Source: DATEMK01 sp035275625
GTDB taxonomy: Bacteria; Bacteroidota; Bacteroidia; AKYH767-A; OLB10
Reading direction: 5' to 3'
DNA length: 7,771 nt
Assembly (NCBI GenBank): GCA_035275625.1
Contig: DATEMK010000358.1
Span: 1 to 7,771, forward strand
Shown: one piece after another, positions 1 to 6,085 of the stretch
Numbering within the stretch: the stretch's first letter is position 1
Layout of the letters: each line of letters starts with the position of its first letter
Translations under genes and position numbers: made by a program
The notes under the pieces: model-generated
What the model was told of the DNA's origin: nothing
The model's database searches: none
The model's input: only the letters and a program-made list of their open reading frames with translations

Positions 1-31
1 CAAATGTTAATATATATAAAAAAATAAAAAT

Positions 32-3000
32 ATGAAAAAGATACTCTTAAGCTTAAGCCTTATACTGCTGACAGTTTTCGCCCGTGCACAGCAGGGGCTG
101 GAAAACATCATAGTTGAAAAATACTATGTTTCTGATGCCAATGATGCAGCCGGTGCTGTTGGAAATGGTGACAATCTTCCTGTAGGTTCTGTTACGTACA
201 GGATTTTTGTGGATATGCTTCCCGGATATAAATTCCAGGCAGCTTTCGGAACACAAAATGCCCAGTCAGTTCCGTTGCATACGCTGAAAATTATGACAAC
301 CACTTCCTTCTATAACAATACAGACAGGGGTCATGAAATTCCATCTTTCAGCAAGACTAACGCAGCACAGAACACTACTATGCTTGATTCGTATTTTTCA
401 GCAGGTGCTGCCTGTGCAAACAGTGCAGGACCCATATATAATTATGGAATCCTTAAATCGGATGATGGTGCTGCCGGTGGAACAAACGTTGTCAATGCAA
501 ACGGGCTCCTGCAAAACAATGACCCCAGCGCAGGAGCTCCTTTAACAACGGCTGACGGAATTTATGGAGTAAGCAGCCCTGTTGTTTCTTCTGTAACTTT
601 CGTTAACATGGCTCAGGCGCAGTCTGATTTTGATGCGGGTCCGAGTGCAAGCAGCTTCATTACAAGCAACAGCTCATGGGCCTCTCTTGCCGGTGTAACT
701 GGTCCTACTGCTGATAACAGGGTGCTTATCGGTCAGTTTACGACTGATGGCTGTTTCCATTTTGAACTGAACATTCAGATAGGAACACCTGCAGGCGGAG
801 TTCAGAAATATGTAGCTGCCGCTCCAACAGGAAGTGAAATCCTATTTGCTCCATGCATATATCCTCCTGTAGCCACTAATACCGCTTCAGTAAGTATCGC
901 GCCAAGTCCGGTAGTTCCTCTTTGTGCGGGCTCAACTATAACCTTTGCTGCTACTCCCGCACTCGGTGGTGCTTCCCCTTCTTATCAGTGGAAGAAAAAC
1001 AATGTGAATGATGGCACTAACAGCGCTACTTACACAACTACAGTTGCATCAGGTGATGTGATTACATGTGTATTGACTTCCAACCAGGCATGTGTTTACG
1101 GAAGTCCTGCCACATCTAATAGCATTACTGTGCTTCCTCCTCCTGTTGTTACCGCAGGCAACGTAAGCGGATGCGCAGGCAGTGCAATTGCCTTGTCAGG
1201 TTCACCGGCAGGAGGCAATTTCAGTGTTGCTAATCCTTATACCGGGCCTGGCACCACTTATACTTATTCTTATACAGATGGAAATGGTTGTTCAGCAACG
1301 AGTGCCCCTGCTAACATCACAGTAAATCCGCTGCCAACTGTTTCTTTTACAGGATTAGCGCCCAGTTATAACGTATCAGCTGCTGCTGCCACCTTAACAG
1401 GTTCGCCTGCAGGAGGAACATTCAGCGGTCCGGGAATCTCAGGCAACACATTTACTCCTTCGGCTGCCGGTGTCGGTGGTCCTTATACGATTACTTATTC
1501 CTATACAGATGGAAACGGATGCAGCAATACTGCATCGCAACAGGTATCGGTTACTAACTGTGCAGCGCCTTCTACGCCCGGGCCTATTTCCGGCCAGTCA
1601 ACAGTAGTCTGTGCAGGTTCTTCACATACATATATAATTGCAAATGTCAGCGGGCTTACCTATAACTGGATTGCGCCTGCCAATGCAACTGTAAGCAGCG
1701 GGCAAGGCACTAATTCAGTAACCGTAAATTTCCTTGCAGGGTTTACCTCAGGCAGCCTCAAAGTGAACGCTTCTAATGCCTGTGGAAACAGCGGCAACCG
1801 CACGCTTGCGCTTTCATCAGTTCCTTCCACTCCGGGAGTTATTTCCGGCCAGTCAGCCGTAGTCTGTGCAGGTTCTTCACACACATACATTGTTGCAAAT
1901 GTGGCCGGGGTTACTTATAACTGGACGGCTCCCGCCAATGCAACTATAGCCAGCGGACAAGGCACTAATTCAGTAACCGTTAATTTTCTTGCCGGGTTCA
2001 CTTCAGGTACGCTCGCGGTAAATGCTTCTAATGCTTGTGGAAACAGCGGCAATCGCACGCTTGGTCTTAAATCAGTTCCATCCATGCCGGGGGTTATTTC
2101 CGGTCAGTCCACTGTTGTCTGTGCAGGTTCTTCACACGCATACAGCGTTGTAAATGTGGCCGGGGTTACTTATAACTGGACGGCTCCCGCCAATGCAACT
2201 ATAGCCAGCGGACAAGGCACTAATTCAGTAACCGTTAATTTTCTTGCCGGGTTCACTTCAGGCACTCTCACCGTGAACGCTTCTAACGCCTGTGGAAACA
2301 GCGGCAATCGTACGCTTGCACTTAAATCAGTTCCCACTACTCCGGGAGTTATTTCCGGTCAATCAACCCTGGTCTGTGCAGGTTCTTCTCACACATACAG
2401 CATTGCAAATGTCAGCGGGCTTATTTATAACTGGACCGCTCCTGCCAATGCAACTATAGCCAGCGGACAAGGCACTAATTCAGTAACCATTAACTTTCTT
2501 GCAGGATTTACTTCAGGCACGCTCAAAGTGAATGCTTCTAATGCCTGTGGAAACAGCGGGAACCGTACGCTTGCACTTTCATCCATTCCTGCCACACCCG
2601 GAGTAATAATAGGCACATTTTATGGCTTATGCGGACTGACCAATGTTCCTTATTCTGTAGCGAATGTTGCCGGAGTGACGTATAACTGGACGGTACCCAC
2701 AGGAGCTGTAATTACTAACGGACAGGGAACAAATGCCATCACAGTTGATTTTTCAGCAAGTGTTGTTTCAGGATATGTAAAAGTGAGTGCCGGCAATGCC
2801 TGCGGCAACAGCGCATTCCGTTCCGCAGCAGTTAAAACCACACCGGTAACTCCGGGTATGATCACCGGCAATACTTCCGTTACATCCTGTGTTAATGAAT
2901 CCTATTCGATCAGTGCAATCAGCGGAGCCGCTTCATACACGTGGACTGTACCATCGGGAAGCTCAATAATTTCAGGCCAGGGGACTACAGGCATTAGTGT

Positions 3001-3370
3001 TGATTTTGGCAGCACCAGCGGCAATATTTCAGTAAAAGGAGTTAATGCCTGCGGAAGCGGAACCGTAAGATATCTCAGTATAACGGTAAGCGGATGCACT
3101 AGAATTGCAGGTGTGAACGGTGATGAAACAATGGACGCAACTGTTTATCCGAACCCGTCTTCAGGCGATTTTACGATAGCCGTCCGGAATGCTTCGGATG
3201 AAAAAACTTCCATTTCTGTAATAGATGCAACAGGCAGAATGGTGCAAAACATGGTCAGCACAACTGCCAATTCCGAGGTTCAGATTTCCAACCTGCTTCC
3301 GGGAGTTTATTCGGCTATTATAATCAATGGAGAAAATAAGAAAGTTTTAAAGTTAATTAAAGTTAATTAA
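32..3370 (+). CDS. Secreted multidomain PKD/Ig-like repeat protein with T9SS C-terminal sorting domain
   Basis: This 1112-residue protein is probably an exported surface adhesin or structural protein. Residues 1 to about 20 form a Sec signal peptide (MKK, a Leu/Ser-rich core, then ARAQQ). Residues 21 to about 285 are an N-terminal domain I do not recognise. Residues 286-368 look like an Ig-like module, with a Cys before and a Cys after a YQW motif. Residues 369-433 and 434-508 are two shorter Ig-like modules, each containing SPAGG and YSYTDGNGCS. Residues 513-1022 are six tandem 85-residue PKD-like modules with the pattern CAG...Y...G.TYNW..P......GQGTN.(I/V)TV.F....G...V.A.NACG.S. Residues about 1035-1112 are a type A sorting domain (VYPNPSSGDF, DATGRMV, LLPGVY). 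The ATG at 32 is chosen because the signal peptide follows it directly, behind an A/T-only leader. No catalytic motif is visible; the adhesin role is inferred from architecture. A two-hairpin terminator region follows. Confidence 0.92.
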   Translation: MKKILLSLSLILLTVFARAQQGLENIIVEKYYVSDANDAAGAVGNGDNLPVGSVTYRIFVDMLPGYKFQAAFGTQNAQSVPLHTLKIMTTTSFYNNTDRGHEIPSFSKTNAAQNTTMLDSYFSAGAACANSAGPIYNYGILKSDDGAAGGTNVVNANGLLQNNDPSAGAPLTTADGIYGVSSPVVSSVTFVNMAQAQSDFDAGPSASSFITSNSSWASLAGVTGPTADNRVLIGQFTTDGCFHFELNIQIGTPAGGVQKYVAAAPTGSEILFAPCIYPPVATNTASVSIAPSPVVPLCAGSTITFAATPALGGASPSYQWKKNNVNDGTNSATYTTTVASGDVITCVLTSNQACVYGSPATSNSITVLPPPVVTAGNVSGCAGSAIALSGSPAGGNFSVANPYTGPGTTYTYSYTDGNGCSATSAPANITVNPLPTVSFTGLAPSYNVSAAAATLTGSPAGGTFSGPGISGNTFTPSAAGVGGPYTITYSYTDGNGCSNTASQQVSVTNCAAPSTPGPISGQSTVVCAGSSHTYIIANVSGLTYNWIAPANATVSSGQGTNSVTVNFLAGFTSGSLKVNASNACGNSGNRTLALSSVPSTPGVISGQSAVVCAGSSHTYIVANVAGVTYNWTAPANATIASGQGTNSVTVNFLAGFTSGTLAVNASNACGNSGNRTLGLKSVPSMPGVISGQSTVVCAGSSHAYSVVNVAGVTYNWTAPANATIASGQGTNSVTVNFLAGFTSGTLTVNASNACGNSGNRTLALKSVPTTPGVISGQSTLVCAGSSHTYSIANVSGLIYNWTAPANATIASGQGTNSVTINFLAGFTSGTLKVNASNACGNSGNRTLALSSIPATPGVIIGTFYGLCGLTNVPYSVANVAGVTYNWTVPTGAVITNGQGTNAITVDFSASVVSGYVKVSAGNACGNSAFRSAAVKTTPVTPGMITGNTSVTSCVNESYSISAISGAASYTWTVPSGSSIISGQGTTGISVDFGSTSGNISVKGVNACGSGTVRYLSITVSGCTRIAGVNGDETMDATVYPNPSSGDFTIAVRNASDEKTSISVIDATGRMVQNMVSTTANSEVQISNLLPGVYSAIIINGENKKVLKLIKVN
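1568..3097 (+). repeat. Six tandem 255-bp in-frame repeats (PKD-like modules)
   Basis: Six units start at 1568, 1823, 2078, 2333, 2588 and 2843, each exactly 255 bp (85 codons) with no indel between them. Units 1-4 are nearly identical in protein; units 5 and 6 keep the length and key positions but have diverged. Each unit opens with P.TPG and carries a Cys at about position 15 and another in NACG at about position 72, which could form an intradomain disulfide. The TYNW and GQGTN motifs also recur, becoming SYTW and GQGTT in unit 6. The pattern resembles the PKD-like modules common in Bacteroidota secreted proteins; the exact family is my recollection, not a search result. Confidence 0.95.
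1897..2262 (+). repeat. 111-bp perfectly identical block in adjacent repeat units
   Basis: Positions 1897-2007 (unit 2) and 2152-2262 (unit 3) are identical base for base over 111 bp, offset by one 255-bp period. The flanking parts of the same units differ at both synonymous and non-synonymous sites. Unit 4 shares only a shorter part of this block. The pattern fits a recent duplication or gene conversion within the array. Confidence 0.9.
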
Positions 3371-3390
3371 AATTCAGGTTTATTTTAGTT

Positions 3391-3423
3391 AAGCGGGCAT
3401 ACGTTTAGTGTGCCTGCTTTTTT
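3391..3423 (+). terminator. Intrinsic terminator of the large repeat-protein gene
   Basis: A 12-bp stem joins 3391-3402 to 3408-3419, with two G-T wobbles and a GTTTA loop. It ends in a run of six T (3418-3423). It starts 20 bp after the stop codon at 3368-3370, the expected place for a Rho-independent terminator. Confidence 0.85.
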
Positions 3424-3483
3424 AAAGAATCACCTTAGTGAACAGGAATTAAAGAATTTCTTTTTGTTTATTCTTATGTGCAG

Positions 3484-3516
3484 CAAAGCCGGTCCGTAAA
3501 CCGGCTTTGTCTTTTT
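3484..3516 (+). terminator. Second intrinsic terminator-like hairpin
   Basis: A perfect 10-bp GC-rich stem joins CAAAGCCGGT (3484-3493) to ACCGGCTTTG (3500-3509) around a 6-nt loop. A T-rich tail follows (TCTTTTTGTTT). It lies 60 bp past the first terminator with no gene between, so it is either a backup terminator or the end of a small separate transcript. Confidence 0.75.
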
Positions 3517-3535
3517 GTTTCGGCTGGCTTAATAT

Positions 3536-3576
3536 AAAAGGTTTGGGCATAACGTGCCGAACCTTTTAATTTTTTA
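3536..3576 (+). terminator. Third terminator-like hairpin, just upstream of the first kelch gene
   Basis: The arms 3536-3549 and 3555-3567 pair over 13 bp (AAAAGGTTTGG with one wobble, a bulged G, then CA) around a 5-nt loop. They are followed by AATTTTTTATTT. The hairpin ends about 34 bp before the ATG at 3602, so it could be a further terminator or a structured leader of the downstream mRNA; the sequence does not decide. Confidence 0.55.
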
Positions 3577-3578
3577 TT

Positions 3579-3586
3579 TACATTTG
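3579..3586 (+). promoter_or_regulatory. Possible Bacteroidota -7 promoter element (TAnnTTTG)
   Basis: TACATTTG matches the TAnnTTTG -7 consensus of Bacteroidota housekeeping promoters. It sits 15 bp before the ATG at 3602 and directly after the third hairpin, where a promoter for the kelch pair would be needed. Against it, no TTG element is found at the usual spacing upstream, and the implied 5' leader would be only about 10 nt. An 8-base degenerate match in A/T-rich DNA can easily arise by chance. Confidence 0.3.
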
Positions 3587-3601
3587 ATTAAAATTCCTGC
3601 C

Positions 3602-4801
3602 ATGAAAAAACTATTTACTCTCCTCTCACTTTCTCTTTCACTTTCACTCGTCAAAGCGGATTACTGGACACAGAAGGCGGATTTTGGCGGAACTGCAAGA
3701 GCTGATGCTACCGGGTTATCTATCGGAACAAAGGGCTACATCGGAACAGGATTCACCAGTACTTACACTACAGACTGGTGGGAATATGATCCGGTTACGA
3801 ATACATGGACGCAAAAAGCAGATTACGGGGGAAGTCCCATAGTCGAGTCTTCTTCATTTGCAATCGGGAATTTCGGATATATACTTTCTTCTCCTTCCGG
3901 TTTAGATTTCTGGCAATTCGATCCTGCATTAAATACCTGGACACAAATGGCAAACTTTGCCGGAGCGGTGAGGCAGGCTGCCGTTGCTTTTGCAATCAAT
4001 GGAAAAGGATATATTACCACAGGCCTGGGCGGTGTTTCACTCGATGATATCTGGGAATACGACCCTTTGTTAAATTCATGGGCGCAAAAAACAAGTCAGC
4101 CTGCAATAGCCCGTCACTATGCTGCAGGGTTTTCAATAGGTGATAAAGGATATGTCGGAACGGGGCAATCGGGGGCCACCATCGGGCTGAATGATTTCTG
4201 GGAATGGGATCAGCCAACGGATACATGGACACAAAAAGCAAATTTTCCGGGAGCGCCAAGACGTGAAGCCAGCGCTTTTACTATTGGCAACTATGGTTAT
4301 CTCGGGTTAGGTTCAGGCATCGGGGTTTACTATGATGATTTCTATAAATATGATCCGCTGAATAATACATGGACAGCGATTGCAAATTTCGGAGGAGTGG
4401 GCAGAGAAGAAGCGTCCCAGTTTTCAATTGGAAACCTGGGTTATGTTGGTACCGGTTATGATGGAGTTGCCGCGGGAGTTTCAAGAAAAGATTTTTGGGA
4501 ATATCATCCCGAAGACAGTACGACAGGTATAACCGAATCTGCAATGTACAATGTACAATTTACAATTTCTCCCAACCCGGCAGAAGAGTTTTTAGTTATT
4601 AGTTATCCGTCCAAAGGAAAAGAAAAAATTAATTTAACTATAACTGATGTTACTGGAAAAAAAGTGTATGCGGCACATGACCTGGTGTTAAACGCTGAAC
4701 GCGAAACCAAAATTGACGTTAGCCATTTTTCAAAAGGAATTTATTTTGTTGAAGTAACGAGTGGAAAAAACAGAGCCGTGCAGAAGATTCTAAAAGAATA
4801 A
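3602..4801 (+). CDS. Secreted six-bladed kelch-like beta-propeller protein with T9SS sorting domain (paralogue 1)
   Basis: This 399-residue protein starts at the ATG at 3602. A longer in-frame reading from GTG 3554 would begin inside the loop of a hairpin and place 16 residues ahead of the signal peptide. Residues 1-19 are a signal peptide with a probable cut after VKA. Residues 20 to about 310 hold six kelch-like repeats of about 48 residues. Each has GxxGY(I/V/L)GTG, the counterpart of the kelch glycine pair, then (D)(F/W/I)WE(Y/W)DP..NTWTQKA.F. The N-terminal YWTQKADF probably completes the last blade and closes the ring. Residues about 319-399 are the sorting domain (ISPNP, TDVTGKKVY, FSKGIYFVEV). 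Such propellers usually bind proteins or sugars; no catalytic residues can be identified, so the ligand is unknown. The next gene encodes a close paralogue 45 bp downstream and is probably in the same transcript. Confidence 0.92.
   Translation: MKKLFTLLSLSLSLSLVKADYWTQKADFGGTARADATGLSIGTKGYIGTGFTSTYTTDWWEYDPVTNTWTQKADYGGSPIVESSSFAIGNFGYILSSPSGLDFWQFDPALNTWTQMANFAGAVRQAAVAFAINGKGYITTGLGGVSLDDIWEYDPLLNSWAQKTSQPAIARHYAAGFSIGDKGYVGTGQSGATIGLNDFWEWDQPTDTWTQKANFPGAPRREASAFTIGNYGYLGLGSGIGVYYDDFYKYDPLNNTWTAIANFGGVGREEASQFSIGNLGYVGTGYDGVAAGVSRKDFWEYHPEDSTTGITESAMYNVQFTISPNPAEEFLVISYPSKGKEKINLTITDVTGKKVYAAHDLVLNAERETKIDVSHFSKGIYFVEVTSGKNRAVQKILKE
3626..3649 (+). repeat. Hexanucleotide repeat in the signal-peptide coding region (paralogue 1)
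   Basis: Four 6-bp units of the form TCACTT/TCTCTT/TCACTC encode four Ser-Leu pairs in the hydrophobic core of the signal peptide. Changes in copy number would keep the frame and add or remove two residues of the core. Confidence 0.75.
4543..4570 (+). repeat. 7-bp-period tract at the start of the sorting domain (paralogue 1)
   Basis: Four contiguous heptamers: AATGTAC twice, AATTTAC, then AATTTCT. The tract lies in frame inside the CDS and encodes the YNVQFTIS segment just before PNP. Seven is not a multiple of three, so successive units are read in different frames. Confidence 0.7.
4587..4607 (+). repeat. Second 7-bp-period tract in the sorting domain (paralogue 1)
   Basis: Three contiguous heptamers, AGTTTTT, AGTTATT and AGTTATC, encode FLVISY. 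A matching tract sits at the equivalent place in the downstream paralogue (5854-5874). Confidence 0.6.
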
Positions 4802-4846
4802 TATAGATATTCCAAATTTTCTTTATATATCTAAAACATAACTAAC

Positions 4847-6055
4847 ATGAAAAAATTATTTACACTCCTTTTACTTTTACTTTCACTTTCATTTGCGAAA
4901 GCAGATTACTGGACACAGAAAGCAGACTTTACAGGGCAGCCGCGAACCGCTGCATTTTCATTTTCTATCAATACTAAGGGATATATGGGAACCGGCAGAG
5001 ATGTGAACAGTGTTTATTATAATGACTTTTGGGAATTCGATCCGGCATTGAATACATGGACACAAAAAGCAGATTTTGGCGGCAGCCCGCGCATGTTAGG
5101 AATAGGTTTTTCTATTGCCGGCAAAGGATATGCAGGATTGGGCGGGCTTGTCAGTTCGACTGTCTTTAACGATTTTTGGGAATATGACCCTTCTGCAAAT
5201 CTCTGGACACAAAAAGCAGATTTTGGAGGAACAGCAAGAATATACCCTTCCTGCTTTGTTATTGGCAATATGGGATATGTGGGAACAGGGTGCGATTCTA
5301 TCTGGGCAAACTACTATAATGATTTTTGGCAGTATGATCCGGTTGCTGATAGCTGGACTGTTAAAGCCCCGGTTCCGGGAACACTAAGAGCGGATGCTGT
5401 CGGATTTGCAATTGGAAATAGTGGTTACATTGGAACCGGCTACAACGGTGCCGGAAGTTTACAGGATTTTTGGGAATATAGTTCTTCAACAAATGCATGG
5501 TCTCAAATTGCCAATTTCCCTTTTCTGCGTATTGATGCAACCGCTTTTACCATCTGTAACAAAGGTTTTGTGGCAACAGGAAATCATTCAGGATTTTATT
5601 CCGACATCTGGCAATACGATACTACTTCAAACCAATGGATACAAAAAACAGATTTCTCCGGCACCAGCCGCGATCTTGCCGTGAGCTTTGCCATTGGAAA
5701 TAAAGGATACCTTGGAATCGGCTGGATGGATGGCGGCCCTTACTATATTGATTTTTGGGAATATACTCCTGACAGTATTGAATGCACAACAGGCACGGAA
5801 GAAATCTCATCTTCTAATTTACAATTTACCATTTCACCTAATCCTGTGAAAGAGTTATTAGTTATTAGTTATCCGTTAGCAGGGAAAAAAAAGGTAGAAA
5901 TAACCATAACAAATGCCCAGGGGAAAAAAATTTATGAATCAAAACTTATGACTTTGAACTTCCGGATTCGGACTTCCAACTTTACAAAAGGAATTTATTT
6001 TGTTGAGATAAGTGATGGGAAGCAAAAAGTCTCAAAGAAGTTTGTCAAAGAATGA
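4847..6055 (+). CDS. Secreted six-bladed kelch-like beta-propeller protein with T9SS sorting domain (paralogue 2)
   Basis: This 402-residue protein is a tandem paralogue of the product of the upstream gene. Residues 1-19 are the signal peptide (MKKLFTLLLLLLSLSFAKA, cut before DYW). Six kelch-like blades follow, marked by NDFWEFDP, NDFWEYDP, NDFWQYDP, QDFWEYSS, SDIWQYDT and IDFWEYTP, each preceded by a GY(M/A/V/I/L)G.G or GFVATG turn. DYWTQKADF at the mature N-terminus probably closes the ring. Residues about 326-402 are the sorting domain (ISPNP, NAQGKKIYES, FTKGIYFVEI). The protein should leave the cell through Sec and then T9SS and be anchored or released at the surface; its ligand is unknown. 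No terminator or clear promoter is visible in the 45-bp gap upstream, which suggests co-transcription. No GC-rich terminator is visible in the 30-bp gap to the convergent gene either. Confidence 0.92.
   Translation: MKKLFTLLLLLLSLSFAKADYWTQKADFTGQPRTAAFSFSINTKGYMGTGRDVNSVYYNDFWEFDPALNTWTQKADFGGSPRMLGIGFSIAGKGYAGLGGLVSSTVFNDFWEYDPSANLWTQKADFGGTARIYPSCFVIGNMGYVGTGCDSIWANYYNDFWQYDPVADSWTVKAPVPGTLRADAVGFAIGNSGYIGTGYNGAGSLQDFWEYSSSTNAWSQIANFPFLRIDATAFTICNKGFVATGNHSGFYSDIWQYDTTSNQWIQKTDFSGTSRDLAVSFAIGNKGYLGIGWMDGGPYYIDFWEYTPDSIECTTGTEEISSSNLQFTISPNPVKELLVISYPLAGKKKVEITITNAQGKKIYESKLMTLNFRIRTSNFTKGIYFVEISDGKQKVSKKFVKE
4868..4891 (+). repeat. Hexanucleotide repeat in the signal-peptide coding region (paralogue 2)
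   Basis: Four 6-bp units (CTTTTA twice, CTTTCA twice) encode Leu-Leu and Leu-Ser pairs of the signal-peptide core. The position matches the repeat in the upstream paralogue, but the unit composition differs. Confidence 0.7.
5816..5836 (+). repeat. 7-bp-period tract before the sorting-domain PNP motif (paralogue 2)
   Basis: AATTTAC occurs twice and is followed by CATTTCA, at the same protein position (LQFTIS) as the tract 4543-4570 of the upstream gene. Confidence 0.6.
5854..5874 (+). repeat. 7-bp-period tract in the sorting domain (paralogue 2)
   Basis: GTTATTA occurs twice and is followed by GTTATCC, encoding LLVISY. It is the counterpart of 4587-4607. Confidence 0.65.
5944..5985 (+). repeat. 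Six-unit 7-bp-period tract in the sorting domain (paralogue 2)
   Basis: Six contiguous heptamers (42 bp, exactly 14 codons) share an ACTTnnn pattern, with GATTCGG as the one outlier. They encode about residues 366-380, ahead of TKGIYF. The upstream paralogue has no such periodicity there and is three residues longer in the segment, so the tract is specific to this copy. Confidence 0.65.
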
Positions 6056-6085
6056 ATACATGTTTCACATTTTAAAAAACCGTAT

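Noticed and set aside
1660..3099. Several minus-strand ORFs of 60-76 codons opposite the 255-bp repeats
   Set aside because: They resemble one another only because they are antisense shadows of the repeated coding sequence. They have no leader or independent support.
3554..3601. Upstream GTG start for the first kelch gene
   Set aside because: It begins in the loop of a hairpin and would add 16 residues before an otherwise perfect signal peptide. The ATG at 3602 gives the same N-terminus as the tandem paralogue.
6056..6085. Bidirectional terminator between the convergent genes
   Set aside because: The 30-bp gap is A/T-rich with no GC stem. The only self-complementary piece, GTATTT/AAATAC just beyond it, has too short a loop.
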